From NCBI GenBank assembly GCA_023416955.1, contig JAEZGM010000037.1, forward strand, positions 1 to 27,212: a DNA stretch of 27,212 nucleotides. The letters run 5' to 3'. Position 1 is the first letter of the stretch. The number at the start of each line of letters is the position of its first letter. The stretch comes from Bacillota bacterium (GTDB taxonomy: Bacteria > Bacillota > Clostridia > Oscillospirales > Acutalibacteraceae). A program made the translations under genes and the position numbers. The notes beneath the pieces were generated by a model that made no database searches, was not told where the DNA came from, and saw only the letters and a list, made by a program, of their open reading frames with translations. Below, piece by piece: positions 14,416 to 22,344 of this stretch.

Positions 14416-15444
14416 CTGTTCTGTTTTTGATGGAATTGATTGATAGGAGACAGGCTCTCTTTGCTTTACATTTGCCAGGGGATTTGCCTGAGCGGCGTTG
14501 GCCATTTGTTCATCTGAAAGGTGTGTGTATATTTCTGTGGTCCCCAAGTTTTCGTGGCCCAGAATATCCTTCAGAACGCGGATATCCACGTTTCCGTGCT
14601 GATACATCAGCGTAGCTGCTGTATGCCTTAGTTTATGTACGGAGTAACCCCGTCCGTTCAGGTCAATCTCCGCCAGATATTTTTTTACAATATACTGAAC
14701 CGTTTTCGGACTGATTCTTTTATGCTGCTTGCTGATAAACAGTGCGTTTTTATCCACCAGAGCATCCTTGGGGCGCACTGCAATGTAACGGTTGATTGCG
14801 TCAATACAGGCATCGTTCAAATAGACGATGCGTTCTTTATTGCCTTTTCCGATAATTTTAAGAGTTGCATTCCCTTCACTTTTTCCGTAGTGAATATCAT
14901 TTATGTCCAAGCCGACCAGTTCAGAAAGACGCATGCCGCAATTCAGAAATAAAATCAAAATACAATAATCACGCTCTTTAAACGGTCCATCCACTTTTGA
15001 AAGCAATTCCAGACACTGTTCCAACGTCAGGTAGTGGGGAAGAGCGCGCTTCAGCTTCGGCGTTTCCAGTTCTTCCACCGGGTTCACAGCCAATTTGCCC
15101 GTTTTATTTGTCAGGTATTTAAAAAATGTACGCAGGCTTGAAACCTTGCGGGAGCGTGTGGAAGCCTGGTTATGGCGAACAGAGCCCAAATAATTCATAT
15201 ATTCATAGACCTGTGTAAGCGATACTTTCTTAATCAGCTCGAGGTCGACATCGGATATTTCTATTTGCTCGAAATCCGCGTCGGAGGGAGCCATGCCGAA
15301 ATCCCGTTTAACATAGCGGAAAAAAGTGCGCAAGTCCAGATAATATTCTTCTACGGTCTTGGGCGATTTTCCTTTTACGGTCTCTAAATATCCCAAGAAG
15401 TCTTTGATAACCGGCGGAGCCTCCGCCAATAATTCCGGTTTCAT
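14398..15444 (-). CDS. Tyrosine recombinase, XerC-type
   Basis: A 348-residue tyrosine recombinase, about 45 residues longer than classical XerC/XerD. The extra length comes partly from an insert at 45-75 and partly from a tail of about 35 residues. The catalytic residues are all present: Arg172 (CGMRLSEL), Lys200 or Lys203 (GKGNKER), His270 and Arg273 (HKLRH), His297 (LGHENLG) and Tyr306 (TEIYTHL). No phage or transposon genes surround it, so a housekeeping role as XerC partner of the nearby XerD is more likely than an integrase role. Its C-terminal KKEPK is encoded by the terminator stem. Confidence 0.8.
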   Translation of the reverse strand: MKPELLAEAPPVIKDFLGYLETVKGKSPKTVEEYYLDLRTFFRYVKRDFGMAPSDADFEQIEISDVDLELIKKVSLTQVYEYMNYLGSVRHNQASTRSRKVSSLRTFFKYLTNKTGKLAVNPVEELETPKLKRALPHYLTLEQCLELLSKVDGPFKERDYCILILFLNCGMRLSELVGLDINDIHYGKSEGNATLKIIGKGNKERIVYLNDACIDAINRYIAVRPKDALVDKNALFISKQHKRISPKTVQYIVKKYLAEIDLNGRGYSVHKLRHTAATLMYQHGNVDIRVLKDILGHENLGTTEIYTHLSDEQMANAAQANPLANVKQREPVSYQSIPSKTEQKKEPK

Positions 15445-15488
15445 ATTTTATTCAGCTCCAAAATAAATAATAATAAGGAGAATTCTTC

Positions 15489-15971
15489 GTGGAACAGTTT
15501 CACAAAAGCGCGTTTTCTACACAAATAGGGCTTATGCAATTGACTTGTCAGAATGATGCTGTCATTGCGTTAAACGTTGTAACAGCGTCTGATAATCAAA
15601 ATTCGGACTCTAACTGCCTGCTTTGTGCCAACGCCAAACGGCAGCTTCAGGAGTACCTGAACGGCCGCCGGCAGGCGTTTGATATTCCGGTTCAGCTTCA
15701 CGGCTCTAAGCTGCAGCTTGCGGTTTGGCAGTATCTGCAGTCAATCCCGTTTGGTACAACTGTATCATACAGCGATGTCGCAAATGCGATTGGCTGTAAA
15801 AGCGTTCGTGCAGTCGCGACGGTAGTCGGACAAAATCCTGTTCCGATTATAATACCGTGCCATCGTGTGATTAGAAAAAGCGGAGCCATTGGAAAGTTTA
15901 GCTTAGTCGGACCAGAAGTAAAAAAGTTCTTATTGCAGCTGGAATCTGATTCGGTTCAAGCGAAACAATAA
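15489..15971 (+). CDS. ogt: Methylated-DNA-[protein]-cysteine S-methyltransferase
   Basis: A suicide DNA-repair protein that removes methyl groups from O6-methylguanine. The 160 residues contain the helix-turn-helix region SYSDVANAIGCKSVRAVATVVGQNP and the active site IIPCHRVI with acceptor Cys124. The FSLVGPEVKKFLL tail departs from the common G-x-GG-x3-K-x2-LL form but keeps the position. The start is GTG 15489 with AAGGAG 8 nt upstream. It is divergent from the Xer gene, with a 44-nt gap that must hold both promoters. Confidence 0.92.
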   Translation: MEQFHKSAFSTQIGLMQLTCQNDAVIALNVVTASDNQNSDSNCLLCANAKRQLQEYLNGRRQAFDIPVQLHGSKLQLAVWQYLQSIPFGTTVSYSDVANAIGCKSVRAVATVVGQNPVPIIIPCHRVIRKSGAIGKFSLVGPEVKKFLLQLESDSVQAKQ

Positions 15972-16054
15972 AGCAAATCGTTTATAATATTATACTTCAT
16001 AAATGATTTGTCTGCAAATATGTGTTGATGTAAATTATACAGTTACAATTACCA

Positions 16055-16089
16055 AGCCATTGGAATCCATGAATTCCAATGGCTTTTTA
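16055..16089 (+). terminator. Terminator of ogt
   Basis: AGCCATTGGAAT (16055-16066) pairs perfectly with ATTCCAATGGCT (16073-16084) around a 6-nt loop, then TTTTT. This is a textbook intrinsic terminator about 85 nt after the ogt stop. Confidence 0.9.
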
Positions 16090-16119
16090 GTTGGTTAAAA
16101 CTGTTTTTACTCCTACCTT

Positions 16120-16149
16120 AATTATACAAAATTTCTATTTTGTATAATT
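16120..16149. repeat. AT-rich 13-bp inverted repeat
   Basis: AATTATACAAAAT (16120-16132) and ATTTTGTATAATT (16137-16149) are perfect inverted copies around TTCT. It lies just downstream of the minus-strand DUF6873 gene, so it may end or protect that transcript, but a U tract is lacking. An operator is an alternative. Confidence 0.5.
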
Positions 16150-16194
16150 ATATACTTAAAATTTATGGAATGAATTTATGTATTGACCCTGTTC

Positions 16195-16947
16195 TCACTC
16201 GGATTCCATCAACGGAATGATGCTGCCGACGTCAATAAGCGGCTGATTCGTCAACGAAATCAACTCAATTCCTCTGCGGCTGCAGAATAATTGAATCGCC
16301 TGATAATCCGGGTGCTCTGAAATTTTTCCGGTAAAAGCAAGTTCGTGCTTGCTGATGAGTCCACAGGCGCCGCCTAAGAAACCGTACTGGAATCCATCCA
16401 GTTTCACAGAGCCGGGTGTAATCTGTAGAACGTTAAGATCCCTCGCAGCCGCACTTTTCGCAATGGACGGATCCGCTGTTATGATCGACTCATTATCAAT
16501 CACCGCCGTGGAGCATTTTGCGTACCCCTGCCGAACCGAAATAATTTTCACAGCCTGTTCTTGGCAGCCGTACGCTACCTGTTCCTCCAGGCTTTTTTCT
16601 CGGCAAAACAGATATTTTCCAACACGGGCCGCATTCAGCGCAACATCATCCGGATATTGCGCTGATAATGGTTTTCCCGCTGGTATGACATGAAAACCAT
16701 ATTTTTCAAGCTCATTTTTCAGTATGGCTTCCCCATTTGCAACTACGACTTCCCTGCCGCCCAGATGGTGTAGCAGCATATCCGCGTGGCTGGCAACGGC
16801 CCCGGTCAGCGCGGAGTTTGGCGCTACCTCAACTACCGCAGTTCCCCGTTCCCGCAGCGCATGAATAATATGGGGATACAGCGCGGATACGGCAGCCAAG
16901 GTAACCTTTTTTTGCGGTAAATGAGGTTTTGCAATAAAACTGCTCAT
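16195..16947 (-). CDS. DUF6873 family protein, possible GME fold
   Basis: A 250-residue soluble protein without signal peptide. The segments VEVAPNSALTGAVASHADMLLH, ITPGSVKLDGFQYGFLGGACGLI and FTGKISEHPDYQAIQLFCSRRGIELI match what I remember of DUF6873. That family is described as a GME-fold protein, the pentein fold of arginine deiminase and amidinotransferases. Its enzymatic activity is unknown. It is the last gene of the adaptor-permease cluster. The start is ATG 16947, behind AAGGGG and 11 nt after the permease stop; an upstream extension to 16995 overlaps the permease and lacks a ribosome binding site. The family call is from memory. Confidence 0.65.
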   Translation of the reverse strand: MSSFIAKPHLPQKKVTLAAVSALYPHIIHALRERGTAVVEVAPNSALTGAVASHADMLLHHLGGREVVVANGEAILKNELEKYGFHVIPAGKPLSAQYPDDVALNAARVGKYLFCREKSLEEQVAYGCQEQAVKIISVRQGYAKCSTAVIDNESIITADPSIAKSAAARDLNVLQITPGSVKLDGFQYGFLGGACGLISKHELAFTGKISEHPDYQAIQLFCSRRGIELISLTNQPLIDVGSIIPLMESE

Positions 16948-16958
16948 AACGATTCCCC

Positions 16959-18146
16959 TTACTCCTGCCTGAGCGCGTCTACCGGTTTCAAGCAAGAGGC
17001 TTTATAAGCCGGATATACGCCGAATATCGTTCCCGTGGCCGTTGAAAAAACAACGGAAATCAGCATAATATCGGACCGAATACGCAAAGCTACCCCAAAA
17101 TAAGCAGCTCCTGCATAAGATACGATATAGCCGAATGCCAGTCCAGACACACAGCCTAAAATTGAAATCAATATCGCCTCGAACATGAATTCGAACATAA
17201 TCGAACTGCGCTTTGCCCCAATCGCTTTTTTGATTCCGATTTCCCTTGTTCGCTCATTAACCGAAACCAGCATAACGGTCATAATGCTTAAACTGGCAAC
17301 AATCAAGGAAATCCCCCCTACCGCGGTAAGAATCAAGGTGATAATGTTCAGAAGGTTGGTCAGCCCCTCTTTCTGGCTCGCAAGATTGTTTGAAACGAAT
17401 GCGTCGGTGGTTCCATTGCTTCGATTCAGATCGGTGATAAGGACTTTTCCGACTTTATCCACGTCCACATTCTTTTTCACTTTAACCGCAATCTGATCAA
17501 AGTCCTTGCGCCCCGCAGCAGCTTGAATGGTTGTGTATGGAACATAGACAAATGTAGGAACATAATCGCCGATAATATTTTGAAGCAAACCGGTACCGGT
17601 TTTGACAATTCCAATCACTTTAAACTCATCCATCACGCCGCCGCATAAAATAGAGATCTTTTTTCCCACAATATTGCTTCTGGAATATGCGTTCTTTGAG
17701 AAATTTTCATCGACTAAACATACGTTTGATTGGGAGTTGACATCCATTTGGTTAAACATACGCCCGTATAACAGATTGATTGAAATAATCTGGCTCGCGT
17801 TTGTGTCAACGCCCCAGACAACCGCTTTTGTATTCATTTTTCTGACGGAGACATCTGTAGTCTGAACCAGCACGGGAGCGGCCTGCTCGACCTGGTCACT
17901 GCTTTTCACGATCTGTAAATCATTCTCATCCAGCGGTGTGCTTCTTGCTTCCGCTGAGGTGGCGATGGAGAGTCCGCTCAAACCGAGGCTGTCAAGTTCA
18001 TTGTTAATTACATCTGACCCACACTGGCTGATATTTCCGATCAGCACGACCGAGGCAACTCCAATCGTAATCCCCAGTACGGTTAAAACAGTGCGGGAGC
18101 GTTTTCTTCCGATATTTTTAAATGCGGATTTCACGTAATCAATCAT
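16959..18146 (-). CDS. MacB-type ABC transporter permease
   Basis: A 395-residue permease with an N-terminal membrane helix (TVLTVLGITIGVASVVLIGNIS), a large extracytoplasmic domain (about 40-265) and three C-terminal helices. The C-terminal half has NERTREIGIKKAIGAKRSSI, the coupling motif of the FtsX/MacB superfamily. I choose ATG 18146 because GGAGGAG lies 5 nt upstream. The start codon overlaps the end of the adaptor gene by 8 nt. MacB-like systems export peptides, lipoproteins or drugs using ATP. No ATP-binding protein is fused to it or encoded beside it, so the ATPase must be elsewhere. Confidence 0.9.
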   Translation of the reverse strand: MIDYVKSAFKNIGRKRSRTVLTVLGITIGVASVVLIGNISQCGSDVINNELDSLGLSGLSIATSAEARSTPLDENDLQIVKSSDQVEQAAPVLVQTTDVSVRKMNTKAVVWGVDTNASQIISINLLYGRMFNQMDVNSQSNVCLVDENFSKNAYSRSNIVGKKISILCGGVMDEFKVIGIVKTGTGLLQNIIGDYVPTFVYVPYTTIQAAAGRKDFDQIAVKVKKNVDVDKVGKVLITDLNRSNGTTDAFVSNNLASQKEGLTNLLNIITLILTAVGGISLIVASLSIMTVMLVSVNERTREIGIKKAIGAKRSSIMFEFMFEAILISILGCVSGLAFGYIVSYAGAAYFGVALRIRSDIMLISVVFSTATGTIFGVYPAYKASCLKPVDALRQE

Positions 18147-19149
18147 CGGAGCTCCTCCCTGCACTTTCGGTCGGGATCACCCTCGCACCGTTTGAAAGGT
18201 TATCCGGATTCTCAATGACGACATCGTTTTTGGTCAGACCTTTGGCCACTTCAAATCCGCGGTCAAATTCATCACGGGTAACAATCGGCGTTTTAACAGC
18301 CTGATTTCCAGACAACTTGTATACGAATTCATTTCCATCCTTGTCCGCCTGCACAGTTTCATAGGGCACGATCAGAACATTTGGATTTTGCGAGGTAATA
18401 ATTTTGACCTTCGCTGTATAACCAGGCTTAATATCACTTCCCGCTGCATTGACGCTGACGACTACTTCAACAACGGTCTCCTGCCCTGTCGTGTTGATAA
18501 CCTGTTTTGCGTCGGAAGAAATACTTTTGACCGTACCGGTATAAGATGAATTCTTGAAGCCGACGCCATTAATTTCTGCTTTTTGCCCAACCTTAATATC
18601 AGAAATCTGCGATTCATTGACGGAGAGCCGAACCTGAAGACCTCCGCTGTCAGAAATCACGGCAACAAGGCCGCCAGCTGATAAGTAATTTTGTCCAGAA
18701 ACAGAAACAGAGGTGATTTCGCCGCTTACCGGAGCTGTAATTTTCTGAGTTTGTGTTTCCGATTCACTCTGTTGTGAAGAAAGTTGATTTCCGTACCTAC
18801 TAAGAAAGTCTTCGTATTCCGCAGGAATTCCACTGGGAAGGCTGGAAGTGCTCGTCTCAGGAACCGAATCTGTTCGCACGGTCTCTACTTCAGCCAGTGT
18901 CTGTCCTTTACGCACTTTGTCGCCGGCTTTGACAAAAACATCTTTTACTACGCCGGTTACCGAGGAATATGCATTCGTGGTAGCAATACGTTCCACCCTT
19001 CCGGTGCAGATAACCGATTTTTCGACCGTAATCGGATTTACCTTTACAGTGCTTACCTGAACAATAGAATTTTTAGCGATTGCTCCCCAAAGCACAACTC
19101 CCGCAATTGCTGCAACTGTAAAGCTGCATAGCATTACAAATTTTTTCAT
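18139..19149 (-). CDS. HlyD/RND-type efflux adaptor protein
   Basis: A 336-residue extracytoplasmic adaptor anchored by one N-terminal helix (about 5-24). The first biotinyl-lipoyl-like half is TGVVKDVFVKAGDKVRKGQTLAEVE. A Ser/Gln/Glu-rich stretch (about 96-130) replaces the usual long hairpin. The second half follows (APVSGEITSVSVSGQNYLSAGG), then a beta-barrel region. It connects a MacB-type permease to the outside. The ATG follows GGGGGG. It heads the minus-strand cluster adaptor-permease-DUF6873. Confidence 0.88.
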   Translation of the reverse strand: MKKFVMLCSFTVAAIAGVVLWGAIAKNSIVQVSTVKVNPITVEKSVICTGRVERIATTNAYSSVTGVVKDVFVKAGDKVRKGQTLAEVETVRTDSVPETSTSSLPSGIPAEYEDFLSRYGNQLSSQQSESETQTQKITAPVSGEITSVSVSGQNYLSAGGLVAVISDSGGLQVRLSVNESQISDIKVGQKAEINGVGFKNSSYTGTVKSISSDAKQVINTTGQETVVEVVVSVNAAGSDIKPGYTAKVKIITSQNPNVLIVPYETVQADKDGNEFVYKLSGNQAVKTPIVTRDEFDRGFEVAKGLTKNDVVIENPDNLSNGARVIPTESAGRSSDD

Positions 19150-19272
19150 TTTCAGTCCCCCCGTCTCTGCTTATTTTATGGAGACAAGGGGAAAATATAA
19201 GTCTTGTTTTCGTATGTTTCTTGAATAATTTATGAAAAGATTCAAAAGAATATGGATGGAGGTGAATAACAT

Positions 19273-19455
19273 ATGAGCATCATTCAATGTGATATAGACT
19301 GTATTTACCAAAAGGAGGGATACTGCAGTCTGGAAATGCCCTCTGCGATTACAAACTATACAGGGGATGGTTGTGTGCACTGTATTAAAGTAACATCGAG
19401 AATTCCCATTTCTCCTAATCAACCGAAGCCCCAAATGCCTCTCGCACATCTCTGA
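19273..19455 (+). CDS. Small cysteine-rich protein
   Basis: A 60-residue ORF beginning MSIIQCDIDCIYQKEGYC, with cysteines at 6, 10, 18, 34 and 37 (C-x3-C-x7-C-x15-C-x2-C). This pattern suggests a metal or zinc site. I recall similar short clostridial proteins of unknown function that begin with CxxxCxYQKEGxC; some are misnamed as dehydratases. A GGAGGTG ribosome binding site 8 nt upstream supports translation. The 3' end overlaps the end of radA on the other strand by 41 nt. It is divergent from the adaptor gene. Confidence 0.65.
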   Translation: MSIIQCDIDCIYQKEGYCSLEMPSAITNYTGDGCVHCIKVTSRIPISPNQPKPQMPLAHL

Positions 19456-20785
19456 CTCCAACCAGCTGAACATCGTTAAACTTCGTGCTTAACTGCTTCA
19501 CATTGTGGTACGGTATGACACACTTCTGAAAACCAAGACGAGCAGCTTCCGAAATTCTGGCCTCAATATGTGAAACAGAGCGGATTTCGCCCGCAAGTCC
19601 GATTTCACCGAATACAATTGTGTCATCATTAATAGGCTTGTCTTTCAGGCTGGATACCAGCGACATGGCCACGGCTAAGTCGGTCGCCGGTTCATCCAGC
19701 CTTAATCCGCCTACTACGTTTACATAGGCATCTAAATTTGAAAAGTAATAACCGGCGCGTTTTTCCAGAACCGCCAGTAATAATGACATGCGGTTGTAGT
19801 CAAAACCGGTTGCCATTCTCCTCGGGTTTCCGAACCCCGTTGTAGTGGCTAAGCCCTGTATTTCGGCCAGAATCGGGCGGGAGCCCTCGATCACACAAGT
19901 AACACAGGTTCCTGAAACATGCTTTGGTCGGCCCGACAGCAGCGCTAAAGAAGGATTGTCCACCTGCTGCAGGCCGTTATCCCCCATATCGAAAACGCCG
20001 ATTTCATTGGTGGAACCGTAGCGGTTTTTTACGGCGCGCAGAATCCGGTAAGACATCTGCCTGTCGCCTTCAAAATAAAGAACAGCGTCAACAATGTGCT
20101 CCAAAACCTTAGGGCCGGCGATCGCGCCGTCTTTATTGACATGCCCGACAAGGACTGTTGGTATCCCCAGTTCCTTAATTGCCCGCATAACAGCATTGGT
20201 GCACTCTCGCACCTGAGTGACGCTTCCCGGTGAGGAATTCAAGTCGGTAAAATTCATGGTTTGTATAGAATCAATCATAACCAGATCGGGCTGCTCAGCG
20301 CGTATCTGCTCAATCACGTATTGGATGTCAGTTTCGGTTAAAATAAACAGGTTTTCACTTTGGACGCCCAGACGTTCCGCGCGCAGTTTAATTTGCCGGC
20401 TGGACTCTTCACCCGATACATAAAGAATTTTCAGCGTTTTCCCAAGGCGCTCACAAATCTGCAACAAAATAGTGGATTTACCGATGCCCGGTTCGCCGCT
20501 TATCAGAATCAGCGAGCCTTTGACAATTCCGCCGCCCAGTACATTATCAAGCTCGGAAAGACCGGTGTGATACCGTTCCTCCTCCGTGGTGCTAATCTCG
20601 TTGATTGCGACTGGTCTGGCGGTGCTTCGAAGCAAATTAGACGCACCCGACTTGATCGGAGCCGCCGCCTTTATTTCCTCGTTCATTGTGTTCCACTGAC
20701 CACAGTTTGGGCATTTCCCGTACCATTTGGCTGATTCAAATCCGCAATCTGAACACACATAGACAGTTTTTGCTTTTGTAGCCAT
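19415..20785 (-). CDS. radA: DNA repair protein RadA
   Basis: RadA is a RecA-like ATPase that promotes branch migration in recombination. The 456 residues contain the N-terminal zinc finger (Cys11, Cys14, Cys25, Cys28 in CSDCG ... CPNCG), Walker A GEPGIGKST at 97-105, Walker B LVMIDSIQ near 168-175, the RadA-specific KNRYG at 253-257, and a Lon-like C-terminal domain. AGAGGA precedes the ATG. It lies downstream of cwlD but has its own promoter. Confidence 0.97.
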   Translation of the reverse strand: MATKAKTVYVCSDCGFESAKWYGKCPNCGQWNTMNEEIKAAAPIKSGASNLLRSTARPVAINEISTTEEERYHTGLSELDNVLGGGIVKGSLILISGEPGIGKSTILLQICERLGKTLKILYVSGEESSRQIKLRAERLGVQSENLFILTETDIQYVIEQIRAEQPDLVMIDSIQTMNFTDLNSSPGSVTQVRECTNAVMRAIKELGIPTVLVGHVNKDGAIAGPKVLEHIVDAVLYFEGDRQMSYRILRAVKNRYGSTNEIGVFDMGDNGLQQVDNPSLALLSGRPKHVSGTCVTCVIEGSRPILAEIQGLATTTGFGNPRRMATGFDYNRMSLLLAVLEKRAGYYFSNLDAYVNVVGGLRLDEPATDLAVAMSLVSSLKDKPINDDTIVFGEIGLAGEIRSVSHIEARISEAARLGFQKCVIPYHNVKQLSTKFNDVQLVGVRDVREAFGASVD

Positions 20786-20805
20786 TTTAATCCTCTTATC
20801 CCAGG

Positions 20806-20875
20806 CCTTGTTTATAAAATGTAAAGTCTTGTCTATTTTAGCTAAAATCCATCAATTTAAAATTTATAAACAAGG
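20806..20875. repeat. 13-bp inverted repeat with nested palindrome in radA leader
   Basis: CCTTGTTTATAAA (20806-20818) is repeated inverted as TTTATAAACAAGG (20863-20875). Inside the 44-nt spacer is the perfect 14-bp palindrome ATTTTAGCTAAAAT (20835-20848). On the minus strand it lies in the leader between the radA promoter and its ribosome binding site. It could be a leader hairpin, the end of the cwlD transcript, or the remains of a miniature element. Confidence 0.5.
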
Positions 20876-20905
20876 TCTAATAAATTGCCTGTAATATTAA
20901 ATTCT

Positions 20906-20933
20906 ATTATATCAGTTTCCCAAGCGGATACAA
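20906..20933 (-). promoter_or_regulatory. Promoter of radA
   Basis: Minus strand: -35 TTGTAT (20933-20928), 16 nt spacer, -10 TATAAT (20911-20906). It begins directly behind the cwlD stop and gives a radA leader of about 115 nt. Confidence 0.6.
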
Positions 20934-20935
20934 GA

Positions 20936-21661
20936 CTATTGATTGGATGCGTGAACATAGTCCTGCAGCCCGCAATAAACAGCGAAAGCCATTTGCTGCC
21001 GATAAGTCGCGTCCTTTAATTTTTCCGCTTCGGCAGGATTGGAAAGAAATCCGCATTCTACCAGCACAGCGGGAACTTTCACATTCCATAATAAATAAAT
21101 GGAACTGGTAGCCGGTTTTGTTTCCCTTTTATTTTCAGGCTGTAAAAGCGCTACAATACGTGTTTTCATGCTCTCTGCCAGATCCTTGCTGGCAGGGTTT
21201 TTTGTTGAATAGAACATCTGAGCGCCACTGTATTGACTTTGCTCGAAGTGATTCTGATGAATACTGACAAAAATGCAGTCTCCCTGCGCTTCAATCACCT
21301 TCAGACGATTGTGCAGGTCACTTGATTTTCGTTCTCTTACCGTATTTAACCCTTCGTCCGGAATTGAAGTATCTTCTGCTCTCGTCATTACAACGGAATA
21401 TCCCGATGTTTCGAGTAGCTTCTGCAGCTGCAGTGCAATATCCAGATTTACGTCTTTCTCCAGCTGTCCATTTCCGGCTGCCCCACCGTCTTCCCCACCA
21501 TGTCCCGGATCAATCACAATGGTTGGAATATGCTCTCCTGCCAGCGCTGAGGCCATTTTATCGATTTTATGGTAGGAAAGATAGGAAAGCAATAAAAAAG
21601 CAAGCGAGCATATAATGAGAACAGCAATCGGAATGATCGATGTTTTTTTTGCTGCTTTCAC
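20936..21661 (-). CDS. cwlD: Germination-type N-acetylmuramoyl-L-alanine amidase CwlD
   Basis: An Amidase_3 enzyme of about 241 residues that removes the peptide from muramic acid during spore cortex synthesis, a step needed for muramic lactam formation. Seen are an N-terminal membrane anchor, the zinc-binding IDPGHGGEDGGAAG, VSIHQNHFEQS, and the catalytic VLVECGFLSNPAE near the C-terminus. For the start I prefer GTG 21661, since GAGG at 21670-21673 is 8 nt upstream. ATG 21679 has no ribosome binding site and ATG 21667 is too close to it. Length and single anchor fit CwlD better than phage lysins. Confidence 0.88.
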   Translation of the reverse strand: MKAAKKTSIIPIAVLIICSLAFLLLSYLSYHKIDKMASALAGEHIPTIVIDPGHGGEDGGAAGNGQLEKDVNLDIALQLQKLLETSGYSVVMTRAEDTSIPDEGLNTVRERKSSDLHNRLKVIEAQGDCIFVSIHQNHFEQSQYSGAQMFYSTKNPASKDLAESMKTRIVALLQPENKRETKPATSSIYLLWNVKVPAVLVECGFLSNPAEAEKLKDATYRQQMAFAVYCGLQDYVHASNQ

Positions 21662-21835
21662 TGTCATCACCTCATGCATCTATATGCACAAGGCAAATTT
21701 GGTTATGAATAATAAATCCATATTTTACAGTTTTCTCTTACATAACAGAGAGCCATAAAGGGTTTTCAATCCTCTGCGTAAGAGGTAAAAGGCAGCATTT
21801 TTGTTCTGATACACTTCACATGCAATATCATATGT

Positions 21836-21864
21836 AACTCTGCCAAATGTATCGGCATACTCTA
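21836..21864 (+). promoter_or_regulatory. Candidate sigma-K promoter of the collagen-like gene
   Basis: CATACTCTA (21856-21864) fits the mother-cell -10 consensus CATAnnnTA. AACT at 21836-21839, 16 nt upstream, is a partial mACm -35. The predicted start is about 30 nt before the collagen-like CDS. Late mother-cell expression would suit a spore surface protein. Confidence 0.45.
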
Positions 21865-21901
21865 TAGCAGCAGTAAAAATTTATAAAGCTAGGTGTATAG
21901 C

Positions 21902-22216
21902 ATGAATAATTGTGACGATAATTTTAACCCTGAGATGCGAATGTATAGAAACTCATGTTTCAATAACAGCTGCTGTAACTGCTGCTGCCCGATTTGCCCC
22001 ACAGGTCCCACAGGCCCAACCGGTCCGACAGGAGCTGCAGGAGCTACCGGCCCAACCGGTCCGACAGGTCCGACAGGAGCTGCAGGAGCTACCGGCCCAA
22101 CCGGCCCAACAGGCCCAACAGGCCCGACGGGAGCTGCAGGAGCTACCGGCCCAACCGGCCCGACAGGTCCGACAGGAGCTGCGGGAGCTACCGGCTCAAC
22201 AGGCCCCGTGATTTAA
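21902..22216 (+). CDS. Collagen-like G-x-T repeat protein, probably truncated
   Basis: A 104-residue protein with an N-terminal non-repetitive part ending in a cysteine cluster (CCNCCCPIC). About 66 residues of uninterrupted Gly-X-Y triplets follow, mostly GPT, GAA and GAT, ending in GSTGPVI. Such threonine-rich collagen repeats occur in BclA-like exosporium filaments of spore formers. The usual C-terminal trimerisation domain is missing: the frame stops within 5 codons of the repeat, just before the mobile element begins, so the gene is probably cut by the insertion. AGGTG lies 6 nt before ATG 21902. Confidence 0.75.
   Translation: MNNCDDNFNPEMRMYRNSCFNNSCCNCCCPICPTGPTGPTGPTGAAGATGPTGPTGPTGAAGATGPTGPTGPTGPTGAAGATGPTGPTGPTGAAGATGSTGPVI
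22000..22205 (+). repeat. 45-nt tandem repeats coding for collagen triplets
   Basis: Four units encode the 15-residue block GPTGPTGPTGAAGAT. The third unit has an extra GPT triplet, so lengths run 45, 45, 54 and 45 nt. Unit identity at DNA level is high, as expected from slippage-prone coding repeats. Confidence 0.85.
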
Positions 22217-22293
22217 GGAAAACTGCAAAAACCCTTATTCTATGCGGGATAAGGAGATACCAAAATAAAATATGAGCTATCACATTACACAGG

Positions 22294-22328
22294 ATACCGC
22301 CCAATGGGACAAGATGGGCGGTATTTTT
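22294..22328 (+). terminator. Terminator near the left end of the element
   Basis: ATACCGCCCA (22294-22303) pairs with TGGGCGGTAT (22315-22324), followed by TTTTT. It would insulate the element from host transcription through the collagen-like gene. Confidence 0.85.
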
Positions 22329-22344
22329 GTATCTGGATAGCGGA

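Noticed and set aside
14398..15444. The second tyrosine recombinase as integrase of a mobile element
   Set aside because: Neighbours are housekeeping genes (xerD, ogt). There is no excisionase, phage gene or flanking direct repeat; the ICE starts 7 kb away and should carry its own integrase.
22000..22205. Tandem repeats that might be taken for a CRISPR array
   Set aside because: Units are contiguous without spacers, keep a Gly-X-Y reading frame and vary by whole triplets, so they code for collagen.
22272..22340. A 22-codon ORF at the left end of the ICE (MSYHITQDTAQW...)
   Set aside because: It spans a perfect intrinsic terminator and its nearest AAGGAG is about 17 nt away. Probably not translated, though conservation in other elements would reopen it.
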